A stretch of 64,000 bases of DNA from an uncultured Campylobacter sp. GTDB lineage: Bacteria > Campylobacterota > Campylobacteria > Campylobacterales > Campylobacteraceae. Where the stretch lies: contig NZ_CAJPQR010000010.1 in the NCBI RefSeq assembly GCF_905372745.1, forward strand, positions 1-64,000. The letters are read 5' to 3'. Position 1 is the stretch's first letter; each line of letters opens with the position of its first letter. The position numbers and the translations under genes are program-made. Positions 1 through 8,031 of this stretch are shown piece after piece. The notes beneath the pieces are model-generated. The model ran no database searches. It worked only from the letters and a program-made list of their open reading frames with translations, and was not told where the DNA came from.

Positions 1-83
1 CGTATTAAGCAAATAAAATATAATATTCCGAATATAAAAATATAAAATAGAATATTTTTATAAAATTCTAATAAGGAGCTTAA

Positions 84-737
84 ATGAAAGGTAAAATTTC
101 CCTTGCCGCGTGCGCCGCGTTGGCGGTATTTTCCGCTCAGGCAAACGCCGCCGAGGCTAGCGCGTCGCCCACCGCTAAAAGCGCAAATCAAGCAAATAGC
201 GTTCAAAACGTCGAGCTTGGCGGCGTCGAGATAAACAGCGTCGGCGATAATATCAGCGAAAGCGGCATCAGCGAAGGATTTTTAACAAAAAACGTCCAGC
301 AAGGCATGCTAGCGGGCAAAAAGGTCATAAATTTACCCTACCAAATCAACACCGTAAGCAAGGAGATAATAAACCACCAAGGCGTAACGGGCTACGAAGA
401 GGCGGTTAAATTTTTCCCGTCCGCGCAAATTCAGATGCGTGGCGGCGCGACGGTCGGACGCCCGCAAACGCGCGGCTTTGAGGGCAGCGTCGTAGGAAAT
501 AGCTTCTGGGACGGCTTTTACACCATCTCGACGACTGCGATACCTATGGCGATGTTTGAGAGTTTCCAGGTGCAAAACGGCATCGCCGGCTCGCTTTACG
601 GGGCGCAAAACCCGGTCGGCATTTTTAGCTACACCAGAAAGCGCCCGACCGAAAATCAGCAAACCGTTTGGGCGGACTACACTAGCCGCGCAAATTTCGG
701 CCTAGGCTTTGATAGCTCTATGAAATTCGACAAATAG
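84..737 (+). pseudogene. Truncated TonB-dependent receptor (N-terminal signal peptide and plug only)
   Basis: The 217-residue product begins with a signal peptide (about residues 1-22, ending in ANA-A) and continues into a TonB receptor plug domain: a KNVQQGMLAGKK region, INTVSKEIINHQGV, then the plug motifs QMRGG and RPQTRGF and GSLYGAQNPVGIFSYTRKRP near residue 180. Complete receptors of this family are about 650-800 residues and finish with a 22-strand barrel; here the reading frame stops at TAG (735-737) soon after the plug. The start is supported by AAGGAG about 9 bases upstream. No barrel sequence follows: the next bases belong to a dispersed repeat also seen behind other genes. I infer a receptor gene whose 3' part was deleted or exchanged. 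It could still be translated, but without a barrel it cannot transport. Confidence 0.85.
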
Positions 738-892
738 CGGCTCGTCTTTTTGGTTTATACTTCGTTGCTTTTAAATTCGGCTCGGTCACTACCGACAAGG
801 TAGCTCCCGTCGCCAAATTTAAAATCGCCTCGTCTAAACGCAAAAATACTTCGCCTTGCCGTTTTACGTTCAAATTTGGAGTCAATGTTGAC
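738..892 (+). repeat. Copy A of the gene-3'-end repeat (R1)
   Basis: Begins directly after the stop codon of the truncated receptor with CGGCTCGTCTTTTTGG, then ATACTTCGTTG, a variable middle, GCCTCGTCTAAACG, ACTTCGCCTTGCCG and TTTTACGTTCAAATTTGG. The same blocks in the same order follow the gene at 53861-54364 (copy C, on the minus strand); partial versions follow truD, lolA and the 42857 gene. No reading frame is kept between copies, so it looks non-coding. Confidence 0.6.
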
Positions 893-912
893 TAAATTTG
901 CAAATTTGACTC

Positions 913-1172
913 AAAATTTTACTTGCCAAGACCAGTATCTTGAAAATGCTAAATTCGTTACACTTAAATTTAACTAAAAACCCATGACGCTTTGCATCAG
1001 CAAAGCTATGTCGCCGCATCTCGCGTGCAGTGGGGTTGGAGAGGGTTTCTGCGTCGCTACGCTAGCAGCTGCAAGCAGAGCGTAATTCAAGCCATCCCCC
1101 CCCTTAACAAAGAAGTAAAATTGTTTCAAGCAATGTATCAAATAAAGATTCGGGTCTGGGTGCGTCAAATTT
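913..1172. mobile_element. Copy A of a MITE-like element with inverted-repeat ends
   Basis: About 260 bp. The left end (913-949) reads AAAATTTTACTTGCCAAGAC then CAGTATCTTGAAAATGC; the right end (1138-1172), reverse-complemented, reads CAAATTTGACGCACCCAGAC then CCGAATCTTTATTTG, so the ends form an imperfect inverted repeat. The core has a GACGCTTTGC / GCAAAGC palindrome, an AGCTGCAAGCAGAGCGTAA block and a run of eight C at 1096-1103. A second copy lies at 53398-53696 and a partial one at 44558-44692. It carries no transposase. Short frames through it are not conserved. I infer a non-autonomous element or a structured intergenic repeat. Confidence 0.5.
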
Positions 1173-1270
1173 GCATGCGTTTCAAATTTAAAATACAAAA
1201 CCGCCGCGCGAGCAAAACAAACCATCCCTCCTCGCCGGCTCAAAATTTTATAAATTTAAGCCCGTTTGGG

Positions 1271-1276
1271 TATAAT
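1271..1276 (+). promoter_or_regulatory. -10 box for the helicase gene
   Basis: TATAAT preceded by GGG, 26 bases upstream of the chosen ATG. Campylobacter sigma-70 promoters are recognised mainly by this -10 element with a poorly kept -35. Its position inside a possible longer reading frame argues against the upstream TTG start at 1266. Confidence 0.6.
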
Positions 1277-1301
1277 CTGCCCTTTTAAACGCGAGGAAAA
1301 T

Positions 1302-3335
1302 ATGCCCCTTTCAAAACTAAATCAAGAACAATACGCCGCCGCGACCGCTCCAGCAGGACACAATCTAGTTATAGCAAGTGCGGGCACCGGCAAAACCAGC
1401 ACCATCGTCGCGCGCATCGCTCATCTGCTAAATTTAGGCGTAAAGCCCGAAAAAATCCTACTGCTAACCTTCACCAACAAGGCTGCGGCCGAGATGATCG
1501 AGCGATTAAACCGACATTTTGATAAAAAAATCACCTCGCGCATCACGGCTGGCACCTTTCACTCGGTTTCTTATTCGCTACTTAAATTTCTAGAAAAACC
1601 GGTCACGCTAAAGCAACCTAGCGAGCTAAAAACTCTACTAAAATCGCTCGTCGAGAGGCGTAAATTTAACCACCTAAGCGACGTTAAGCCTTATGGGGGC
1701 GCTTATCTTTACGACGCGTATTCGCTATTTCAAAATTTAGCCCTAAAGCAGACGTTTGGCGAATGGCTAAAAGAGCGAAGCGACGAGCAAGGCGTATATG
1801 CCGAGATTTACGAGGACGTTTTGCGCGAATTTGAGGAGGAAAAGAGCAAATTCGGCTATGCGGATTTTAACGACTTGCTTATCAAAATGCGTAACGAACT
1901 GAGAAAAGGCGCGCCGCTAAGATTTGAGGAAATTTTAGTCGACGAGTATCAGGACACAAACTCGCTGCAAGGCTCGCTAATCAGCGCCTTTGAGACGAAA
2001 AGCCTTTTTTGCGTCGGGGATTTTGACCAGAGTATTTACGCCTTTAACGGCGCAAACATCGAGATCATCGGCTCGTTTAAGGACCGCTTCGCAGACGCTA
2101 AAATTTACGCGCTAAACATCAACTACCGCAGCAGCTCCGCTATCCTAGCCCTTGCTAACAAGGTGATCGCAAACAACCCGCGCCTTTACGAAAAAAAGCT
2201 AGTCGTCGGCCGCGAGGGTAAATTTACCTCGCCAAAGCTGCTGGTTTATAGCGAGCTTTTCGACCAGTACGCAAACATCGCGCAGATCATCGCCGTTTCA
2301 AAATATAAACAAGAAAACATCGCCATCATCTTTCGCAACAACTCGAGCGCCGACGGCCTAGAAGTCGCGCTGCGAGAGCTTGGTATCGGCTCCAAGCGCA
2401 AGGGCGGCGTGAGCTTTTTTGAGAGCCGCGAGGTGCGCGCCGCGATGGACCTGCTAGGCATCCTTATAAATCCAAAAGACATCATGGCCTTTATCCACGT
2501 GTGCGAATACGCAAAAGGCGTCGGTGCGGCGCTTAGCAAGGAGATTTTTGAAGTACTAAGCAAGGTTGGACACGGCGACGTCGTGCGCGGATTTTTGCAG
2601 CCTGACGATAGCGTGGAGGCCTTTGCTAAAAAGACCAAAAACTACCAACTGGGGCTTTTTGACGAGCTTGACGAGGTCGGGGAGAAGTCGCGCTTTGCTA
2701 AATTTAACTTTTGCGAGGATTTTTTCGCGCACCCGATTTTAAAAATGCAAAAACTAAGCGAGAGCGGCGGGCAATTTTTGTATGAAATTTACAACTTTTT
2801 AAGCGCCGCCAAACGCCACTCGCGCCCGACCTCGCTGATAGAAGATCTCAAAAATAGCAAAATTTACGCTCTCATCGCCGATAGTCTTGCCACCAAGCGC
2901 GCCACGCAAAAAAACGGCAACATCGACGAAACGCTAAAAAAAGAGGCCCTCGAGCGCATCGCGGGCAAGCTTGAGGTGCTGGGCGAACTGGCCAAAAACT
3001 ACTCGGAGGCGGAGAAATTTTATAACTTTATCACGCTAGGCAGCAGCGAGATGAGCAGCGGTGAAGGTGTAAATTTGCTAAGCGTGCACGCCTCAAAGGG
3101 GCTTGAGTTTGACCTCGTTTTCGTAGTCGATCTCGCGCAAAATCGCTTCCCAAACCTCAAACTCATGAGCATGGGCGGCTCGCTCGAGGAGGAGCGGCGA
3201 CTCTTTTACGTCGCGGTCACAAGGGCGCGCGACGAGCTGATTTTAAGCTACGCCAAATACGACAAAATTAAAAAGATAAACTATCAGCCGAGTCGGTTTT
3301 TAATCGAGGCTGGGATGGCTAGCGAGGGGATTTAG
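1302..3335 (+). CDS. UvrD/Rep-family superfamily 1 ATP-dependent DNA helicase
   Basis: A 677-residue SF1A helicase that should translocate 3'-5' on single-stranded DNA in repair or replication restart. Visible motifs: LNQEQYAAA (Q motif, N-terminus), Walker A ASAGTGKT (about residues 26-32), LTFTNKAA (motif Ia), VDEYQDTN (Walker B, motif II), GDFDQSIYAFNGA (motif III), LNINYRSS (motif IV), VHASKGLEFDLVFV (motif V) and EEERRLFYVAVTRA (motif VI). Length is typical for Rep/PcrA. The ATG at 1302 is preferred because GAGGAAAA sits just upstream and a TATAAT lies at 1271; an in-frame TTG at 1266 would put the promoter inside the gene. It probably corresponds to the Rep-like helicase of C. jejuni rather than the main UvrD. 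It stands alone on the plus strand. Confidence 0.93.
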   Translation: MPLSKLNQEQYAAATAPAGHNLVIASAGTGKTSTIVARIAHLLNLGVKPEKILLLTFTNKAAAEMIERLNRHFDKKITSRITAGTFHSVSYSLLKFLEKPVTLKQPSELKTLLKSLVERRKFNHLSDVKPYGGAYLYDAYSLFQNLALKQTFGEWLKERSDEQGVYAEIYEDVLREFEEEKSKFGYADFNDLLIKMRNELRKGAPLRFEEILVDEYQDTNSLQGSLISAFETKSLFCVGDFDQSIYAFNGANIEIIGSFKDRFADAKIYALNINYRSSSAILALANKVIANNPRLYEKKLVVGREGKFTSPKLLVYSELFDQYANIAQIIAVSKYKQENIAIIFRNNSSADGLEVALRELGIGSKRKGGVSFFESREVRAAMDLLGILINPKDIMAFIHVCEYAKGVGAALSKEIFEVLSKVGHGDVVRGFLQPDDSVEAFAKKTKNYQLGLFDELDEVGEKSRFAKFNFCEDFFAHPILKMQKLSESGGQFLYEIYNFLSAAKRHSRPTSLIEDLKNSKIYALIADSLATKRATQKNGNIDETLKKEALERIAGKLEVLGELAKNYSEAEKFYNFITLGSSEMSSGEGVNLLSVHASKGLEFDLVFVVDLAQNRFPNLKLMSMGGSLEEERRLFYVAVTRARDELILSYAKYDKIKKINYQPSRFLIEAGMASEGI

Positions 3336-3423
3336 ACCCGTTTTTGTTGCGGATTTTTGCTTAAATTTAAGTCCAAAAAGCCCTAAAATACGAGTATTTT
3401 GATAAATTTAATAAATTTAGTAG

Positions 3424-3429
3424 TATAAT
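3424..3429 (+). promoter_or_regulatory. -10 box upstream of the gnnB-gnnA pair
   Basis: TATAAT lies 26 bases before the ATG at 3456, behind an A/T-rich periodic stretch typical of Campylobacter promoters. A GAGGAAAA ribosome binding site follows. One promoter probably serves both genes. Confidence 0.55.
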
Positions 3430-3455
3430 TTTTAATCTTAAATCGAGGAAAATAA

Positions 3456-4544
3456 ATGAAAATAAATTTTATAGATTTGCAAGGACAATACCGAAAATAC
3501 AAAAATGAAATCGACGAGCAAATCGCGCAGACGCTAGATTCTAGCGCGTATATCGGCGGCCAAAAGGTCGCGCTGCTAGAGGAAAATTTAGCTCGCTTTA
3601 GCGGCGCAAAGCACGCCATAGCCTGCAGCAACGGCTCTAGCGCGATATTTGTCTCGCTTCTAGCTCTTGGTATCGGACGCGGCGACGAGGTCATCACGTC
3701 TCCTTTTACCTTTTTTGCGACCGCCGAGATGATAGCTTTAACGGGAGCTAAGCCCGTGTTCGTCGATATCGACGAAAAAACCTACAACATCGATCCAAAC
3801 CTAATCCAAGCCGCAATCACGCCAAAAACCAAAGCCATAATGCCCGTCTCGCTTTTCGGTCAAATAGCCGATATGAAACGCATCAACCAAATCGCCGCGA
3901 AGCACGGCCTAACCGTCATCGAGGACGCGGCGCAAAGCTTTGGCGCGAAGCAAGAGGGCGCAAGGTCGTGCAGTCTATCAAAGCTAGCCACGACTTCGTT
4001 TTTCCCCGCTAAACCGCTTGGCTGCTACGGCGACGGCGGAGCGATATTTACGAGCGACGACGAGCTGGCGCAAAAGATAAAAATTTTACTAAATCACGGC
4101 TCAAAAGAGCGGTATTTCCATAGTGCTATCGGCATAAACGGCAGGCTAGACGCCATCCAAGCGGGCGTTTTAAACGTGAAGCTAAAATACTTTGACGACG
4201 AAATCGCGCGCCGCCAAGAGATCGCTGCACGCTACGGCCAAAACCTAAAAAACGTCGTAACGCCCTTTGTGGAAAGCGGAAATACGAGCGTCTGGGCTCA
4301 GTACTGCATCCGCGTAAAAGATAGAGCTAGGATGCTAGAAATCTGCGCGCAAAAAGGCGTGCCGACTGGAGTTTATTACCCGCTACCGTTACATTTGCAA
4401 GAGGTCTTTAAGGATCTTGGCTACAAAAAAGGCGATTTTGCCGTTAGTGAGCGCGTGAGCGAGGACATCATGGCGCTGCCGATGTCGGCGTTTTTGAGCG
4501 AGCAAGAGCAAGACTACGTGATAGAGGTTATCAATCATGCTTAA
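3456..4544 (+). CDS. gnnB: DegT/DnrJ/EryC1 sugar aminotransferase, probable UDP-3-keto-GlcNAc aminotransferase
   Basis: A 362-residue PLP-dependent aminotransferase. It shows EDAAQSFGA (about residues 156-164) and the PLP-lysine region SFFPAKPLGCYGDGGA with Lys186 as the likely Schiff-base residue. The stop codon overlaps the next gene, a Gfo/Idh oxidoreductase, by 8 bases. That pairing matches GnnB-GnnA (C. jejuni Cj0505c-Cj0504c as I recall), which oxidise then transaminate UDP-GlcNAc at C3 so that lipid A is built on 2,3-diamino-2,3-dideoxyglucose. The family assignment is seen; the GnnB role is inferred from the pairing, and other nucleotide-sugar 3- or 4-aminotransferases (WbpE, PglE type) are possible. 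The start has GAGGAAAA upstream. Confidence 0.8.
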   Translation: MKINFIDLQGQYRKYKNEIDEQIAQTLDSSAYIGGQKVALLEENLARFSGAKHAIACSNGSSAIFVSLLALGIGRGDEVITSPFTFFATAEMIALTGAKPVFVDIDEKTYNIDPNLIQAAITPKTKAIMPVSLFGQIADMKRINQIAAKHGLTVIEDAAQSFGAKQEGARSCSLSKLATTSFFPAKPLGCYGDGGAIFTSDDELAQKIKILLNHGSKERYFHSAIGINGRLDAIQAGVLNVKLKYFDDEIARRQEIAARYGQNLKNVVTPFVESGNTSVWAQYCIRVKDRARMLEICAQKGVPTGVYYPLPLHLQEVFKDLGYKKGDFAVSERVSEDIMALPMSAFLSEQEQDYVIEVINHA

Positions 4545-5421
4545 ATTTGCCGTTATCGGCCTTGGCGTAATGGGTAAAAATCACGCCCGCGCCCTGAAAA
4601 ACGTAGCGGACGCAAAGCTAGTCGCTACGTGCGATCCATTTGCTAGCGGGGATTTTTGCTGCAAGCATTACGGCGACTTAGATAAGATGCTAGAGAGCGA
4701 GGATTTGGACGCCGCCGTCATCGCGACGCCCACTTTTGCGCACAAAGACGCCGCGATAAAATGCGCGCAAAAAGGCGTAAATTTACTCATAGAAAAGCCC
4801 TTAGCCTCTAGCGCCCCTCAGGCGCGCGAGATAGCGGAGGCGGCTAAAAAGCTGGGTATAAAAGCGGCAGTCGGACACGTAGAGAGATTTAACCCCGCAG
4901 TCTGCGCGCTAAAAAACGAACTAGCCCAAAGGCGAATTTACGAGATTCATACGACTAGGATTTCGCCGTTTCCGACTCGTATCGGCGACGTGGGCGTGCT
5001 AGCCGACCTTGCCGTACACGATATAGATTTGATTAGATTTATTAGCGGAGAGGAGATTTTGAGCTCGCATATCCTAAAATCCCGCCGCATCCACGCTAGC
5101 TGCGAGGATAGCGCAAATTTAAGCTTCGAGCTTAGCGGTGGCGCTACGGCCTGCGCTAGGGTTTCGTGGCTATCGCCGTTTAAAAAGCGAACCATCGAAG
5201 TCGTCTGCGAGGGCGGCGTTTTCGAGGCGGATTTGATCTCGCAGGAGCTTAAATTTTATACAAATTTAGACGCGAACTCTTTTTCGCAAAAAACCTGCTT
5301 CGTAAAAAAAAGCGAAGCGCTAAGCGGCGAGCTAAATGCCTTTACCAGCCTGCTAAAAGGCCAAAATAGCGATATAGCGACGCTTGAAGACGGCATCAGA
5401 ACGCTTGAGGTTATCTCGTAG
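4537..5421 (+). CDS. gnnA: Gfo/Idh/MocA oxidoreductase, probable UDP-GlcNAc 3-dehydrogenase
   Basis: A 294-residue NAD(P)-dependent sugar oxidoreductase. The Rossmann motif GLGVMGKNHARAL lies at residues 8-20, the family EKP motif at 86-88, and the substrate-domain signature DLAVHDIDLIRF around residue 165. It overlaps the upstream aminotransferase by 8 bases, so the two are probably translationally coupled and act consecutively on one nucleotide sugar. Assignment as GnnA (UDP-GlcNAc to the 3-keto sugar, for amide-linked lipid A acyl chains) rests on the partner gene and remembered C. jejuni order. It is somewhat shorter than many Gfo/Idh proteins (330-350) but complete. The downstream 1.2 kb has no gene. 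Confidence 0.75.
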   Translation: MLKFAVIGLGVMGKNHARALKNVADAKLVATCDPFASGDFCCKHYGDLDKMLESEDLDAAVIATPTFAHKDAAIKCAQKGVNLLIEKPLASSAPQAREIAEAAKKLGIKAAVGHVERFNPAVCALKNELAQRRIYEIHTTRISPFPTRIGDVGVLADLAVHDIDLIRFISGEEILSSHILKSRRIHASCEDSANLSFELSGGATACARVSWLSPFKKRTIEVVCEGGVFEADLISQELKFYTNLDANSFSQKTCFVKKSEALSGELNAFTSLLKGQNSDIATLEDGIRTLEVIS

Positions 5422-6602
5422 CTTTACGTATCAAAACCTAAATTTAGCGGCAAATTGGATGATTAAAATTTGGCTAAATTAGGCACGAGTTTTCCGCCGC
5501 AAACGCTAAATTTAGGCTTATCTTAAAACTTGGCTTAGTTTAGACCCGCCGGTCAGACTAGAGCGCTACGTTTTTGCCGTATTTTTGGTTGCCGTTTGAC
5601 CCAAAGCAAAGGCGCGGTAATTTTCTCCAGATTCTTGCTCCAAATATCGCTAAGCCTAAACCCCTAATCGCAAACTAGGCAAGCCTAGCAAACTCAAACG
5701 CAAGCTTGGCAAATTGTGCTAAGCCGCGATGATTTTATGTGGCTTGATTCCTTTGTGCCAAAGCTAAGGGCTACGGTGCGCTTATCATGCCTGCTCTGCA
5801 ACGCGGCCAAAGCCAAAATGGCTACGACTTTTTAGCAAATAGTCGCGAGTACCCTACCAAATTTTCCCTAAACGCGTCGTATCGCCGCATCAAAAATATG
5901 CATTAGGCCGTTTTGGACTATTTATGCGCTCTTAAAATATTGCAATGATTGCGGCAATTTTAATTTTTTATGGATAACGCGCAAAATTTAGGCGAAATAG
6001 TACGGTTTTTACGGCGCTTTTGCTCTATAACGGTTTAACTTTGCCGTCTTTACGCAAGCCTTTTGTAAAAAATATTTAAAATACATTAGATTTGGTTTTT
6101 ATATTTGCTCGTTTATAAGTGAGATTTGCCAGTATCAAGCCGCCCGCTCTAAAGCCCTTATAGGCCCGCGTCGTATCTTTAGGGTAAATGCGACGATATC
6201 AAGGACGAATTTTACAAAGCTAAATTTTAAATTTATGAGTTTAGTTGCCTCTCTTACGGCGAATAATTTAAGATTTTCTAAATTTGCTTTGAGATTTACC
6301 GTGGATTATACGTATATTTATTGCGCCGTATTTTGCTTTTACTCAAGCTTAGTAAAAGGATGGTTTTTAAATTTAGCAACGAAATTTTATTTATCAAGTA
6401 CCGCTTTTACATACAGATTTTGCGCCGTAGATATCGCAAACTAACGGGCAATGCGGCATGCTGCCGCCAAAAAAGTTCTAAAACTTCATTTACCGCTAAG
6501 ACCGGTTTTGTATACCCCGCAATCTTTGCGCCGGTTTCGTCATAGATGCAAACGCCAAAAACTGCATCCCGGATTTTAACGAAAAACGAGTAAGCCTAAA
6601 TC
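5422..6602. other. 1.18 kb gene-poor gap with possible receptor debris
   Basis: No convincing gene on either strand. Short frames at 6235-6545 lack a ribosome binding site and look like chance. The stretch is AT-rich with many AAATTT words. The only coding-like patch is 5728-5906, described separately. It may be a decayed gene region between gnnA and the convergent gpsA. Confidence 0.6.
5728..5906 (+). pseudogene. Possible remnant of an outer-membrane beta-barrel gene
   Basis: One frame reads DDFMWLDSFVPKLRATVR (from about 5728); an overlapping frame continues with ALIMPALQRGQSQNGYDF and EYPTKFSLNASYRR and stops at TAG 5904-5906. The second part has the alternating polar/hydrophobic look of TonB-receptor or porin barrel strands. 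Two frames are needed, and there is no start codon or ribosome site, so at most it is a frameshifted fragment. The family is my guess from composition. Confidence 0.22.
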
Positions 6603-7493
6603 TTACTTTTTGCTAAGCAGGTCTTTTAAGCTCTCCTGTACGTCTTTGCCGCGCAGCATCGCCGCGACCTCGTTTACTATCGGCGTATAGATGTCTTTGC
6701 TAGCGGCGATTTTCTCTATCGCGTACGAGGTATCCACGCCCTCTGCGACCTCGCCTAGATCGTTTAGGATTTTGTTAAGGCTCTCGTTTTTAGCAAGCCC
6801 TAAGCCCACTCGGTAGTTGCGCGAAAGCACCGATGAAGCCGTAAGGAAAAGATCGCCCGCCCCGCTAAGACCCAAAAAGGTCTGCTGCTGCGCGCCGAAA
6901 TACTCGCCGAATCTCGCCATCTCGACGAGCCCGCGCGAAATGAGGCTAGCTCTAGCACTGTTGCCAAGCCCAAGCCCGTCGCAGATACCGCCCGCGATCG
7001 CGATGACGTTTTTATAGGCACCCGCAATCTCGGCACCGATAACGTCGCTGCTAGCGTAGGCTTTAATATTTCGCGGGAAAAGCCCTGAAATCTCGCGCGC
7101 AAGAGCTTCGTTTTTAGAATTTATAACTAGCGCGCACGGAAGGTCGTTTTGTATCTCTTTAGCAAAACTAGGGCCCGATAAAAAGGCCAAATTTGCCGCA
7201 TCTACGTGCTGCTCGTAAATCTCGTCTAAAAAACGAAGGCTCGAGGTTTCGATGCCTTTTGAGGCGACTAAAATTTTCTGCCCAAAGTTTTTAAAATACT
7301 CTTTTAGCCAGCCGCTAACGGACTGCGAAGGTATGGCAACGACGAGCAGATCGCACTTTAGCGCCTCCTCTAGGCCGACAAAATGCGCGCCCTCAAGCTG
7401 TCTGCGCGAGCTGATAACGCAGTCGTTTTTTTGTGAAAGCGCGTGAAAAAGCGCGCTACCCCACTTCCCCGCTCCGATGATGGCTATTTTCAT
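6603..7493 (-). CDS. gpsA: Glycerol-3-phosphate dehydrogenase [NAD(P)+]
   Basis: A 296-residue cytoplasmic enzyme that reduces dihydroxyacetone phosphate to sn-glycerol 3-phosphate for phospholipid synthesis. The N-terminal Rossmann motif IIGAGKWGSAL, then SKGIE, FLSGPSFAKEI, GAYKNVIAIAGGICDGLGLG (with the conserved catalytic lysine) and LSGAGDLFLT are the classic GpsA signatures. Length is slightly below the usual 330 but all motifs are present. The ATG follows AAGAGTAAAA. gatB lies upstream on the same strand after a 540 bp gap, the same gene pair as in C. jejuni. Confidence 0.96.
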   Translation of the reverse strand: MKIAIIGAGKWGSALFHALSQKNDCVISSRRQLEGAHFVGLEEALKCDLLVVAIPSQSVSGWLKEYFKNFGQKILVASKGIETSSLRFLDEIYEQHVDAANLAFLSGPSFAKEIQNDLPCALVINSKNEALAREISGLFPRNIKAYASSDVIGAEIAGAYKNVIAIAGGICDGLGLGNSARASLISRGLVEMARFGEYFGAQQQTFLGLSGAGDLFLTASSVLSRNYRVGLGLAKNESLNKILNDLGEVAEGVDTSYAIEKIAASKDIYTPIVNEVAAMLRGKDVQESLKDLLSKK

Positions 7494-8031
7494 TTTTACT
7501 CTTTTTTGTGATTTACGTTTATTTTAGCTAAATTTGATCGGCTTACTTCGCTTTTAGCGAAATTTATCGCTAACTTTTTGTAAAAATTGATCCCATGTTC
7601 GCAGAAAGCGTTTTAAATTTATCGCTACCGACGTCAAAGAAAGTCGAAATTTAAAACTATCGCAAAGCAAATTTACCCTATTTATTCACGCCGCTAGCAG
7701 TCTTGCAAAGCTCGTTAAATTTAAACTCGGTTTAAAAGTTCAAATTTTGCCGATGCCGACTTTACGCAAAATAAAACGCGCTTAACATTTTTAATTTATC
7801 GGTTTGGGCGGCTTTGCGGCGCCGTATTTGATGGTTTAAAACCGCGCGAGGATAAATTCGAGAAATAAATTTTGATCCGTTTTTTGTCAAATTTAACCTT
7901 TCTGGCTCCTGCAAACTCATAAATTTAGCAAAAATTTAATTCCAAAAGCTTGCTTAAGCCAAATTTAGCGCAAAACGGTTGCGTCGGAAAAAACAAAATT
8001 TAAGCGCCGAAACGACGAAATAGAACAAAAT
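7494..8031. other. 540 bp intergenic region between gatB and gpsA
   Basis: No supported gene or RNA. The sequence is rich in AAATTT and lacks a coding frame longer than about 60 codons with a ribosome site. The promoter of gpsA should lie near 7500-7560, but I see no clear TATAAT there. Confidence 0.5.

Noticed and set aside
1096..1103. C8 tract as a phase-variation switch
   Set aside because: It lies in a non-coding repeat without a frame to switch; the G-rich stretch of the other copy has seven G, also non-coding.
992..1288. 98-codon plus-strand frame and 89-codon minus-strand frame in 974-1288
   Set aside because: They run through the MITE-like repeat, including its C8 run; the frames are not kept in the copy at 53398-53696, and there is no ribosome site.
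1266..1301. Upstream TTG start of the helicase
   Set aside because: It would place a TATAAT promoter inside the gene; the ATG at 1302 has a proper ribosome site.
6235..6545. Two overlapping plus-strand frames of about 70 codons
   Set aside because: No ribosome site, no signal of a family, frames overlap each other; composition like other gaps.
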